Source: Hydrogenophaga sp040372165 (GTDB lineage: Bacteria > Pseudomonadota > Gammaproteobacteria > Burkholderiales > Burkholderiaceae_C). Taken from it: DNA of 64,000 bases. The stretch is taken from contig NZ_BAABWG010000001.1 in assembly GCF_040372165.1 (NCBI RefSeq), positions 682,001 to 746,000 on the forward strand. The letters are read 5' to 3'. Positions 42,980 to 51,312 of the stretch are shown in pieces; the stretch's first letter is position 1; every line of letters begins with the position of its first letter. The translations under genes were made by a program, and so were the position numbers. The notes under the pieces are model-generated. The model was not told where the DNA came from. It was given only the letters and a program-made list of their open reading frames with translations, and ran no database searches.

Positions 42980-43684
42980 ATGAGACAAATCGTCCTGGAC
43001 ACGGAAACCACTGGCCTGTCGGCGGAAGATGGTGACCGCATCATCGAAATCGGTTGCGTAGAGCTGCTCCATCGCAAGCTCACGGGCAACAATCTGCACC
43101 ACTACATCAACCCTGAGCGCAAGAGCCATGAGGACGCGCTCAAGGTGCACGGCATCAGCAACGAGTTTCTGGCGGACAAGCCCAAGTTCGCCGCGCTCGC
43201 CGATGAAATTGTGGAGTACCTTCGCGGTGCCGAGCTCATCATCCACAACGCTCCGTTCGACATTGGCTTCCTGAACAAGGAGATGGAATTGCTGGGCCTG
43301 CCGCCCATCACGTCCATCGTTGGCAATGTCATCGACAGCCTGGCCATGGCCAAGGAAATGTTCCCGGGCAAGCGCAATGGCCTCGATGCCTTGTGCGATC
43401 GTCTGGAAGTGGACAACTCTGGCCGAACGCTGCACGGCGCCTTGCTCGACGCCGAACTGCTGGCCGACGTCTACATCAACATGACGCGCGGTCAGGACGC
43501 GCTTTTGATGGACGTGCAGGAGCAGGGCGGAGAAGGCGAGCAGGTGGCGCGCGTGGATCTGCGCAGCCTTGTATTGCCGGTTCTCAAGGCCAATGAAGCC
43601 GAGGCGCTGGCCCATGAAGAAATGCTGGCTTTGCTCGACAAGGAAAGTGAAGGTGCCACGGTCTGGCGCCAACTGGGCAACTGA
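42980..43684 (+). CDS. dnaQ: DNA polymerase III epsilon subunit (proofreading exonuclease)
   Basis: DEDDh 3'-5' exonuclease of 234 aa. Exo I is LDTETTG (Asp7, Glu9), Exo II HNAPFDIGFLN, and Exo III HGALLDAELLADVY. The C-terminal part that binds the polymerase alpha chain is present. Start ATG 42980 is 12 bases after the repeat arm and has no clear ribosome site. Confidence 0.95.
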   Translation: MRQIVLDTETTGLSAEDGDRIIEIGCVELLHRKLTGNNLHHYINPERKSHEDALKVHGISNEFLADKPKFAALADEIVEYLRGAELIIHNAPFDIGFLNKEMELLGLPPITSIVGNVIDSLAMAKEMFPGKRNGLDALCDRLEVDNSGRTLHGALLDAELLADVYINMTRGQDALLMDVQEQGGEGEQVARVDLRSLVLPVLKANEAEALAHEEMLALLDKESEGATVWRQLGN

Positions 43685-43727
43685 ACAAAAACCGCCGGCC
43701 CTCTGTTCAGGAGGTGTTTTTTCAGGC

Positions 43728-43733
43728 TATAAT
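43728..43733 (+). promoter_or_regulatory. -10 element of the tRNA-Val promoter
   Basis: TATAAT lies 38 bases before the tRNA; the -35 region (near 43705, GTTCAG) is weak. Confidence 0.5.
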
Positions 43734-43771
43734 CCCAGCTTCCCCGATTTTCGGTGACACAAGCGAATATC

Positions 43772-43846
43772 GGGCGGTTAGCTCAGTGGTAGAGCACTGC
43801 CTTCACACGGCAGGGGTCGCAGGTTCGAACCCTGCACCGCCCACCA
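43772..43846 (+). tRNA. tRNA-Val(CAC)
   Basis: Acceptor stem GGGCGGT/ACCGCCC, encoded A-CCA, anticodon stem CTGCC/GGCAG around TTCACAC with anticodon CAC (reads GUG). 75 nt, all arms intact. Confidence 0.95.
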
Positions 43847-43850
43847 GTCA

Positions 43851-43879
43851 AAGCCCCAAGCGCCAGCTTGGGGCTTTTT
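43851..43879 (+). terminator. Terminator of tRNA-Val
   Basis: 11-bp stem AAGCCCCAAGC/GCTTGGGGCTT with loop GCCA, then T run. Confidence 0.9.
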
Positions 43880-43959
43880 CTTTGGTTTGTCGCAAAGTCT
43901 TTCACGCCGGCATTCCCTGAAGGGCTCTGGCGAACAGCATTGCGGCGCACAATTTATCC

Positions 43960-45090
43960 ATGCAAGTTCTGGAACGAGTCGATACGGTCGTGGTAGGCGC
44001 AGGTGCCGTGGGCCTGGCCGTTGCGCGCTCGCTCGCACTGCAAGGACTTGAGGTCATGGTGCTGGAGTCGCAAGCGGCGATCGGGCAGGGCGTCAGTTCG
44101 CGCAACAGCGAGGTGATCCATGCCGGCATCTACTACCCGCTTGGCTCAAAGAAGGCGAGCCTGTGCATTCGCGGCAGGCATTTGCTCTATGCCTACTGTC
44201 GCGACAGGCATGTGCCTCATCGCCGTACAGGCAAGCTGATTGTTGCCACCACCGGAGCGCAGCAAGGCGCGCTTTCTCAGCTGCAGTCCAAGGGCCAGGA
44301 CAACGGTGCCGAAGGCCTGGTCATGCTGACGCGTGCGCAGGCCCGCGTTCTGGAGCCTGAACTGGCCTGCGTCGCGGCCTTGTACTCCCCGGAGACCGGC
44401 ATTCTTGACGCCCACAGTTTCATGCTCGCCTTGCAGGGCGACCTCGAGCGCGATGGTGGACAGGTGGTCTGCCATACGAGAGTGGAACGGCTCACGCCGG
44501 ATGAGGGGCGCGGATGGGTGGTTCACACCGCTGACGGCACTTTGCTGGGCGCACGATGGGTGATCAATGCTGCGGGGCTGGGGGCTTGCGAGTTGGCGGC
44601 TGCCACCGAAGGCCTTCACTCTGGCCGTATCCCGCAAGCACATTTTGGCAAAGGCCAGTACTTTGCCTATCCAGGCCGATCGCCGTTTTCTCACCTGATC
44701 TATCCTGTGCCAGATCCTGAAGCCCCGCCGGGCTGGCTCGGCGTGCACCTGACGCTGGACATGGCCGGGCAGGCAAGGTTTGGCCCCGACATGCACTGGA
44801 CAGAGGAACCTGACGACTTGACGGTGGATGCGTCGCACGCGATCGCTTTTGAGCGCGCCGTCCGCCACTACTGGCCGGGATTGCCTCAAGGCAGCCTGGT
44901 ACCCGCCTATGCGGGCATGCGCCCCAAGATCCACGGGCCAGGGCAGGCTGCACCCGATTTTCGGCTCGATGGCCCGGCGCAACACGGCCTGCCGGGCCTG
45001 GTCAACCTGATGGGCATTGAATCGCCGGGGCTGACCAGTGCACTCGCCATTGGTGAGCGGGTGGCGGCCATGGTGGCTGAGGCTGCCTGA
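43960..45090 (+). CDS. FAD-dependent oxidoreductase, L-2-hydroxyglutarate oxidase-like
   Basis: DAO-fold flavoenzyme of 376 aa. The FAD motif VVGAGAVGLAVARSLALQG begins at residue 10, followed by SSRNSEVIHAGIYYPLGSKKA, a hallmark of L2HGDH/LhgO proteins. The C-terminus has PAYAGMRPKI and LMGIESPGLTSALAIGE. It should oxidise L-2-hydroxyglutarate or a similar 2-hydroxyacid and pass electrons to oxygen or quinone. It is about 20 residues shorter than LhgO and stands alone. Confidence 0.85.
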   Translation: MQVLERVDTVVVGAGAVGLAVARSLALQGLEVMVLESQAAIGQGVSSRNSEVIHAGIYYPLGSKKASLCIRGRHLLYAYCRDRHVPHRRTGKLIVATTGAQQGALSQLQSKGQDNGAEGLVMLTRAQARVLEPELACVAALYSPETGILDAHSFMLALQGDLERDGGQVVCHTRVERLTPDEGRGWVVHTADGTLLGARWVINAAGLGACELAAATEGLHSGRIPQAHFGKGQYFAYPGRSPFSHLIYPVPDPEAPPGWLGVHLTLDMAGQARFGPDMHWTEEPDDLTVDASHAIAFERAVRHYWPGLPQGSLVPAYAGMRPKIHGPGQAAPDFRLDGPAQHGLPGLVNLMGIESPGLTSALAIGERVAAMVAEAA

Positions 45091-45100
45091 ATTAGCCGCT

Positions 45101-46192
45101 TCAGCGGCTTACCTGGCATTCACGCTGAATCGCTTGCGCCGATGACTTGACCAGTGCCGCGCCTTTGTAGATGAGGCCGGTATAAATCTGGACAAGGTCA
45201 GCCCCCGCGCGAATCTTGCTGACTGCGTCCGCGCCACTGAGCACGCCGCCCACGCCAATGATGGGAAAGCCCTTGCCGAGGTCATCGCGAAGGCGTTTGA
45301 TCACGCGGTTGCTCGCCTCCAGCACGGGGCCGCCAGACAAGCCGCCGGCTTCATCCGCATGCGCCATGCCTGCGACAGCGTCGCGGCTCAATGTCGTGTT
45401 GGTGGCGATCACACCGAGCGCATCGTTGGCCTTTCCGTCCGCGCCCAGTCCATAGCGCCGCAAGGTCTGCGCGATCACGCCGATCTGGGCATCGTCCAGA
45501 TCGGGCGCAATCTTCACAAACACCGGAATGCGCTTGCCGCTGCTGCTGATCAGGCTCTCGCGCCGCTCCATGACGGCGCCCAGCAAGGCATCCAGCGCTT
45601 CATCGCTTTGCAGCTCTCGCAGGTTCTTGGTGTTCGGGCTTGAAATATTGACCGTCACATAGTCGGCATGCGGGTAGACGCCGTCCAGGCAGGTCAGGTA
45701 GTCGCTGGTGGCTGCCTCGATGGGGGTGGCTGCATTCTTGCCAATGTTCAGGCCCAGCACCATGGGCGTGCTCTCGCCCGAGCTCCGGAATCTGGCTTTT
45801 TGCACATTGCGGATGAAACTATCCAGACCTTCGTTGTTGAAGCCAAGGCGATTGATCAGTGCATTGGCCTGCGGCAGGCGAAACATGCGTGGCTTGGGGT
45901 TGCCTGGCTGAGCCTTGGGTGTGACGGTGCCTACCTCGACAAATCCGAATCCCATCGCTGCCAGTCCGTCGATGCACCGGGCATTCTTGTCCAGGCCTGC
46001 GGCCAGTCCCACACGGTTGGGAAAGCGCACACCCGCAACAGTGACCGGATCATCGACCCGGCTTTCACTGTAAAGGCATGTCAGAGGTGTGTTCTGAAAG
46101 CGCGCGATGCTGTCCAGCGTCAATTCATGTGCATGTTCAGGGTCGAGAGTGAAGAGTGCTTTGCGGGCAAGTGCGTATGGAATGAGCGACAT
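45101..46192 (-). CDS. pyrD: Dihydroorotate dehydrogenase (quinone), class 2
   Basis: Membrane-associated FMN enzyme of 363 aa in pyrimidine synthesis. The amphipathic N-terminus (YALARKALFTLDPEHAHELTL) is that of class 2. FMN sites VGLAAGLDKNARCIDGL, NISSPNTKNLRELQ with the catalytic Ser region, and IGVGGVLSGADAVSKIRAGADLVQIYTGLIYKG are clear. It is convergent with the oxidase gene, 10 bases away. Confidence 0.96.
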   Translation of the reverse strand: MSLIPYALARKALFTLDPEHAHELTLDSIARFQNTPLTCLYSESRVDDPVTVAGVRFPNRVGLAAGLDKNARCIDGLAAMGFGFVEVGTVTPKAQPGNPKPRMFRLPQANALINRLGFNNEGLDSFIRNVQKARFRSSGESTPMVLGLNIGKNAATPIEAATSDYLTCLDGVYPHADYVTVNISSPNTKNLRELQSDEALDALLGAVMERRESLISSSGKRIPVFVKIAPDLDDAQIGVIAQTLRRYGLGADGKANDALGVIATNTTLSRDAVAGMAHADEAGGLSGGPVLEASNRVIKRLRDDLGKGFPIIGVGGVLSGADAVSKIRAGADLVQIYTGLIYKGAALVKSSAQAIQRECQVSR

Positions 46193-46272
46193 GGATAAAC
46201 TCGGAGCGTCGGAGCTGTGTTTCTGATGTTTCTTTTGATTTTTGTTTCTGCCTAACCCGCATATTGTCGCAA

Positions 46273-46944
46273 ATGACCCAAGACGAACTCAAAGCCCTGG
46301 TTGGCCAGGCAGCCCTGCAATACGTCACCCCTGGAGAAATCGTGGGCGTTGGCACCGGCTCCACGGTCAACAAGTTCATCGATGCCCTCGCAGGTATCAA
46401 GGACCAGATCAAAGGCGCAGTCTCCAGCTCGGAGGCGTCCACAGCGCGGCTCAAGGCTGCCGGCATTCCCGTCTTCGAGGCCGAAGCCGTTGATGCGTTG
46501 TCCGTGTACATCGACGGCGCCGACGAAATCGATCATCAGGGCTACATGATCAAAGGCGGAGGCGCTGCGCTCACCCGCGAGAAGATCGTCGCTGCGCAGT
46601 CCAGCCGCTTCGTCTGCATCGCGGACGAGTCCAAGCTGGTCAAGGCCCTCGGCGCCTTTCCGCTGCCGGTAGAAGTCATTCCCATGTCGGCGGCTCGTGT
46701 GGCCCGGCAATTCGAAGCCAAGGGTGGTAAGGCGGTGCTTCGCCTCAAGGACGGCCAGCCTCTGGTGACTGACAACGGGCAGCACATCCTGGATGTCACA
46801 GGTCTGAGCATCACCGACCCGCTCGGCTTCGAATCCGAGGTCAACCAGTGGCCAGGCGTGGTCACGGTGGGGGTCTTCGCGCACCAGAAAGCCAGCGTCT
46901 GTTTGCTGGGGACCAGCGAAGGCGTGAAAACGCTGTCATTCTGA
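46273..46944 (+). CDS. rpiA: Ribose-5-phosphate isomerase A
   Basis: Interconverts ribose-5-P and ribulose-5-P; 223 aa. Motifs are VGVGTGSTVNKFID (phosphate loop), YIDGADEID with the catalytic Asp, KGGGAALTREKI and CIADESK. ATG 46273 is chosen over a TTG nine bases earlier. Confidence 0.96.
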   Translation: MTQDELKALVGQAALQYVTPGEIVGVGTGSTVNKFIDALAGIKDQIKGAVSSSEASTARLKAAGIPVFEAEAVDALSVYIDGADEIDHQGYMIKGGGAALTREKIVAAQSSRFVCIADESKLVKALGAFPLPVEVIPMSAARVARQFEAKGGKAVLRLKDGQPLVTDNGQHILDVTGLSITDPLGFESEVNQWPGVVTVGVFAHQKASVCLLGTSEGVKTLSF

Positions 46945-46958
46945 TCGGCGCACAACGA

Positions 46959-46987
46959 AGAAGCCGCGGTCAACCGCGGCTTCTTTT
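46959..46987 (+). terminator. Terminator of rpiA
   Basis: 11-bp stem AGAAGCCGCGG/CCGCGGCTTCT with loop TCAA, then T. Confidence 0.88.
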
Positions 46988-47038
46988 CTGGGATTAAAGG
47001 GGCTTACTCGCCTGTGCAAACAGGCTTCCCAGCTGGCG

Positions 47039-47671
47039 TCAGAACCGAAAGCCGCCCGGCGCCTCCGGCAGCTTGTTTTCAGCTGGCTCAGGTTCACCCT
47101 TTGGTGCCTCCGGAGCAGTGTTCGCTGTCGTGAGCGGTTCGGCTGGCAAAGGCCTGTAACTTTGCGGCAGCTCTGAATCTTTTGGGTAGCCCGCTGCCGA
47201 CAAATACTTGTGCACAGTGTCCCCCGACGGAGCTGGCAGCACCTTGGATCCAATCCGGATCACCGGCGTGCTTGCTGTCCCGGCGATTTTCTTGAGCTCT
47301 GCGGCGTCTTTCTGCGTCAGAACCGACTTTTCCGAAAAAGGTATTCCTCGGGTTTGCAGAAGGTCACGAACGCTGTCGCAAGCCGTGCAGTCTTTGGTGG
47401 CAAAGAGCGTTACGGGGAAGTCGCCTGCAGCTTTTCGCAGGGTCGCTGGGAAGTTGGAAGGTACGTTGGCACGGCCTGTGGAGCCGACTACCTCTGCATT
47501 TTTCAACCCCTTGCCCTGGACCGGCGGCTTGTCCGTGAATGTGACAGTGCCATCCGGGTTCTTGATCTTGTAGATCTCGGCCTGGGCAGGCGCAACAAAC
47601 AAACTGGTCGCCAAAGCCAGGGCAGAGGCCAGTGCCAGTGAAGTCTTGCGGTAGGTGTTGGCTGTTCTCAT
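47039..47671 (-). CDS. Exported DUF4124 plus glutaredoxin-like protein
   Basis: Protein of 210 aa with a Sec signal peptide (cleaved near APAQA). Residues about 32-58 are a DUF4124 module (EIYKIKNPDGTVTFTDKPP). A thioredoxin/glutaredoxin fold follows with the redox pair CTAC (residue ~96-99), the cis-Pro segment TPVIRIG and a C-terminal Pro/Glu-rich disordered tail. Expected role is periplasmic thiol redox chemistry. It is convergent with rpiA. Confidence 0.85.
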   Translation of the reverse strand: MRTANTYRKTSLALASALALATSLFVAPAQAEIYKIKNPDGTVTFTDKPPVQGKGLKNAEVVGSTGRANVPSNFPATLRKAAGDFPVTLFATKDCTACDSVRDLLQTRGIPFSEKSVLTQKDAAELKKIAGTASTPVIRIGSKVLPAPSGDTVHKYLSAAGYPKDSELPQSYRPLPAEPLTTANTAPEAPKGEPEPAENKLPEAPGGFRF

Positions 47672-47696
47672 CGCGTGAAAAACTCCTTAGCCCGCA

Positions 47697-49796
47697 TTAT
47701 GCGGCGGAAGTGCTTTCAGACATGCCCTGGTGTTGCAACAGGGCGTCAATGCTCGGCTCGCGCCCCCGAAACGCCTTGAACGACTCCATGGCCGGCCGGC
47801 TGCCGCCTGCCTCCAGAATGGTGGTTCTGAATCGCGCGCCGGTATCCGGGTCGACCGTGCTGCCTGCGCCGCCCCTGGCCGCTTCCTCGAAGGCAGCGTA
47901 AGCATCCGCCGACAGCACTTCAGCCCACTTGTAGCTGTAGTAGCCGGCCGAGTAGCCACCGGCAAAGATGTGACTGAACGTATGCGCAGTGCGGTTGTAG
48001 GCGGGCGGCAGCATCACAGCCACTTCCTCGCGTACCTCGGTCAGCAGGCCCAGGATGTCCGCGCCGTCTGCTGGCGGCACCATTCGGCTGTGCAGCAGCA
48101 TGTCGAACAGGCCAAACTCCACCTGGCGCAGCGTCTGCAGACCGCTTTGGAAATTGCGCGCCCGCACCATCTTGTCGAACAGTTCGCGCGGCAGCGGTTC
48201 GCCTGTCTCCACGTGGGCGGTCATGTGCTGCAGCACATCCCATTCCCAGCAGAAGTTCTCCATGAACTGGCTGGGCAGCTCCACGGCATCCCATTCCACG
48301 CCACTGATGCCCGAAACGCTGGACTCGTCCACCTGTGTGAGCATGTGGTGCAGACCGTGCCCAAATTCGTGGAAGAGGGTGGTCACGTCGTCGTGGGTGA
48401 GCAAAGGCGGCTGACGAACGCCATTTTTGACCAGCCCCTCGGCAAAGTTGCAGACCAGATGGGCCACAGGCGTTTGCAGCTTTCCTGTGTCGGGACGCAG
48501 CCAGCGGCCGCGAACATCGTCCATCCAGGCGCCACCGCGTTTGCCCTTGCGTGCAGACGGGTCCAGGTAGAACTGGCCTACCAGTTCACCCGCTTGGGTA
48601 CCTGTGCGCTCGATCCGGTAGAAGCTCACCCCTTCGTGCCATACCGGCGCGGTGTCACTCTTGATCTGAACGCCAAAGAGCTTCTCTGCGATCCCGAACA
48701 GGCCGGCCAGCACCTTGGGCGCCGTGAAGTACGGCTTGACCTCCTGCTCACTGAACGCATAGCGAGCCTCTTTGAGCTTTTCGCCAATGAACGGCCAGTC
48801 CCAGGGCTGAGGGTCAGCCAGGTTCAGCTGCTGGGCGGCAAATGAGCGCATGTCGGCCAGGTCTTTTTCCGCATAAGGCCGCGCCTTGGTGGACAGGTCG
48901 CGCAAAAACTGGGCAACCTGCTCAGGCGTGTCTGCCATCTTGGGCACCAGTGACACGTCGGCGAAATGCCGATGACCCAGCAACTGGGCTTCTTCGTGGC
49001 GCAAGGCAAGCAGCTCCACCATGATGGCGGTGTTGTCGTACTGCGTGCCGTCACCCTCGGCCTGGTCGCTGGCGCGGGTCACATACGCCTTGTACATCTT
49101 CTCGCGCAAGGCACTGCTCCTGGCAAACTGCATCACCGGGAGGTAGCAAGGCATCTTCAGCGTGAGCTTGAATCCGCTTTTGCCGTCTGCTTCGGCAGCA
49201 GCCCTAGCGGCGCCCTTGACGTCTTCCGGCAGACCTTCGAGCTCGCTTTCCTCCACCAGAAGCCCAAAGGCATCCGTGGCGTCCAGTGCGTTCTCGCTGA
49301 ACTTCTGCGTCAGTTCAGCCTGCCGCTCCTGCAGCTGGGCAAACCGTGTTCTGGCTTCGCCCTGCAGCTCGGCACCGCCGAGCACAAAGGCGCGCAGCGA
49401 GTTCTTCAGTGCCTGCTTTTGCTCGTCTGTCAGGGAAGAGGGGTCAATGGCCTTGTACTTGGCAAAAAGGCGCTCATCGGCGCCCAGCCGTGTCCAGTAA
49501 TCTGTCACCTTGGGCAGCGCTGCGTTGTAGGCCTCCCGCAGTTCCGGAGAGTCGGCCACGCCATTGAGGTGGCTCACCGCGCCCCATGCTTCACCCAGGC
49601 GTTCGGTCGCTACGCCAAGCTCCTTGGACAATGCCGTCCAGTCCGCCGGAAAGTCCGCCGCCGTCACTTTCTCCAATGACTGGTCGGCTTGAGCCAGCAG
49701 CGCGTCAATGCCCGGCACGACATGCTCAGGCCTGATGACATCAAAAGCCGGAAGGTCGCGGATGGCAAGCAGCGGGTTGGTGTTTTCTGTGGTCAT
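47697..49796 (-). CDS. prlC: Oligopeptidase A (M3 metallopeptidase)
   Basis: Cytoplasmic zinc peptidase of 699 aa that degrades peptides, including signal peptides. The zinc motif HEFGHGLHH starts at His476, with the third ligand Glu in the segment WDAVELPSQFMENF. The length fits E. coli PrlC (680). It lies 25 bases beyond the glutaredoxin-like gene start on the same strand, so it may lead that operon. Confidence 0.95.
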   Translation of the reverse strand: MTTENTNPLLAIRDLPAFDVIRPEHVVPGIDALLAQADQSLEKVTAADFPADWTALSKELGVATERLGEAWGAVSHLNGVADSPELREAYNAALPKVTDYWTRLGADERLFAKYKAIDPSSLTDEQKQALKNSLRAFVLGGAELQGEARTRFAQLQERQAELTQKFSENALDATDAFGLLVEESELEGLPEDVKGAARAAAEADGKSGFKLTLKMPCYLPVMQFARSSALREKMYKAYVTRASDQAEGDGTQYDNTAIMVELLALRHEEAQLLGHRHFADVSLVPKMADTPEQVAQFLRDLSTKARPYAEKDLADMRSFAAQQLNLADPQPWDWPFIGEKLKEARYAFSEQEVKPYFTAPKVLAGLFGIAEKLFGVQIKSDTAPVWHEGVSFYRIERTGTQAGELVGQFYLDPSARKGKRGGAWMDDVRGRWLRPDTGKLQTPVAHLVCNFAEGLVKNGVRQPPLLTHDDVTTLFHEFGHGLHHMLTQVDESSVSGISGVEWDAVELPSQFMENFCWEWDVLQHMTAHVETGEPLPRELFDKMVRARNFQSGLQTLRQVEFGLFDMLLHSRMVPPADGADILGLLTEVREEVAVMLPPAYNRTAHTFSHIFAGGYSAGYYSYKWAEVLSADAYAAFEEAARGGAGSTVDPDTGARFRTTILEAGGSRPAMESFKAFRGREPSIDALLQHQGMSESTSAA

Positions 49797-49849
49797 TCGG
49801 ATTCGTCAGTGTCTGGCTCGGCAGGGGCGGGAAGGTGGTGAGGGCGGGG

Positions 49850-50323
49850 TCAGGCGTTTCCGCCTTTTTTCAGGCTTTTCTGGCGTTGCTTGGCGCGCTT
49901 GACCTGGCCACCCTTGGTCAGACGCTGGTTGCCCAGTACGCGCACCACTTTCATTTCCGGCTTCTGGCCACCGCGCTTGCTGAACTTGAGGATCTTCACA
50001 TCCTTGGGGCCGCGCATGCGGTCTTCATCCAGTTCGCGCTCCTTCTCTTCCACCGGGCGCCACAGCACCAGCAATTTGCCGATGTGCTGAATCGGAGCGG
50101 CAGAGAGCGAATCGGCCAGTTGCTGCAGCATGGCTTCGCGGCCGGCGCGGTCGTCGCTGAAGACACGCACCTTGATCAGGCCGTGCGCCTTGAGCGCAGC
50201 GTCCACTTCCTTGGACACGTTGGGCGTCAGGCCATCGGCGCCGATCATCACCACCGGATTGAGGTGGTGGGCATCAGCGCGAAAGGCTTTGCGCTGGGCT
50301 GGGGTCAGTTGAATTTGAGGCAT
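49850..50323 (-). CDS. yhbY: CRS1-YhbY-domain RNA-binding protein
   Basis: Protein of 157 aa that binds pre-50S ribosomal RNA in E. coli. The YhbY domain is residues 3-95 with LTPAQRKAFRADAHHLNPVVMIG and the GxxG-like region IGKLLVLWRP. A basic C-terminal extension (about 55 residues, ending KRAKQRQKSLKKGGNA) is added to the 97-aa E. coli form, common in Burkholderiales. It is divergent from rlmE. Confidence 0.92.
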   Translation of the reverse strand: MPQIQLTPAQRKAFRADAHHLNPVVMIGADGLTPNVSKEVDAALKAHGLIKVRVFSDDRAGREAMLQQLADSLSAAPIQHIGKLLVLWRPVEEKERELDEDRMRGPKDVKILKFSKRGGQKPEMKVVRVLGNQRLTKGGQVKRAKQRQKSLKKGGNA

Positions 50324-50459
50324 GGGACAATTATCGGTGAACGCCACCGCCAAACCCGGTGAATGGCGCTTTTTTCCACGTTTGCGGGCATGCTATCTCT
50401 GGCAAGCTTGGCAATCTTCGTATTTCTACGCATCCGTTCGATCCTTCCTATCTGGCGCC

Positions 50460-51128
50460 ATGGGCATCAAAGTCAAGACCAACAGCAAAAAGGTCAACAA
50501 AGCCTGGCTCAACCAGCACGTGACCGACCCGTACGTGCGCCAGGCGCAGAAAGACGGCTACCGTGCTCGCGCCGCCTACAAGCTCAAGGAGATCGACGAG
50601 ACCTTCGGCTTGATCAAGCCCGGCGACTGTGTGGTGGACCTGGGTTCGGCGCCTGGTGCCTGGAGCCAGTACGTGCGCCGCCGCTTCAACCCCGACGGAG
50701 CAGCCGTGGGTGCGCTCAACGGCACCATCATCTCGCTCGACCTCCTGCCCATGGAACCCATCGAGGGTGTGCATTTCATTCAGGGTGACTTCCGGGATGA
50801 CGACGTCCTCGCCCAGCTTGAGGAGACGCTCAAGGCCAAGGGCATGGAGGCTGTCAACGTGGTGGTCTCCGATATGGCACCCAATCTCTCAGGCATTGCC
50901 GACGCAGATGCCGCCCGCATCAGCCACCTGGTCGAGCTCGCTGTGGATTTCGCATCGCGGCATCTGGTGCCCGATGGCGCTCTGGTGGTCAAACTGTTTC
51001 ATGGCGCAGGTTACGACGACATGGTCAAGCTGTTCCGCCAGACCTTCAAGACCGTCAAGCCGCTCAAGCCCAAGTCATCCCGGGACCGGTCTTCGGAAAC
51101 CTTTCTGATCGGAAAGGGACTCAAGTAG
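50460..51128 (+). CDS. rlmE: 23S rRNA (U2552-2'-O) methyltransferase RlmE
   Basis: SAM-dependent enzyme of 222 aa (FtsJ/RrmJ) that methylates U2552 late in 50S assembly. SAM site VVDLGSAPGAWSQY and the K-D-K-E residues in RSRAAYKL-like RARAAYKL, SDMAPNLSG and VVKLFHG are present. ATG 50460 gives the family N-terminus. As in many proteobacteria, yhbY-rlmE-ftsH lie together. Confidence 0.95.
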   Translation: MGIKVKTNSKKVNKAWLNQHVTDPYVRQAQKDGYRARAAYKLKEIDETFGLIKPGDCVVDLGSAPGAWSQYVRRRFNPDGAAVGALNGTIISLDLLPMEPIEGVHFIQGDFRDDDVLAQLEETLKAKGMEAVNVVVSDMAPNLSGIADADAARISHLVELAVDFASRHLVPDGALVVKLFHGAGYDDMVKLFRQTFKTVKPLKPKSSRDRSSETFLIGKGLK

Positions 51129-51241
51129 CATGACCGCATCCAGTCACTGGTTCCAGCCGGCCGCCAGCCAGCCAGGCGTCAGCTGGGCCGCCACTTACCC
51201 TTTTGGAGACAGGGCATTGATCAAATGCAAGCCTTCCATCT

Positions 51242-51268
51242 CTTGAAAAGCCTAAAATGACCCCAAAT
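51242..51268 (+). promoter_or_regulatory. Candidate sigma-32 (heat-shock) promoter of ftsH
   Basis: CTTGAAA (51242-51248) and CCCCAAAT (51261-51268) are 12 bases apart, very near the RpoH consensus CTTGAAA-N11-15-CCCCATNT. The transcript would begin about 38 bases before the ftsH start. Confidence 0.65.
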
Positions 51269-51312
51269 TGCTGGATTTCCAGCCCTTACCTACGAAATTC
51301 AAGGAGCCGCAC

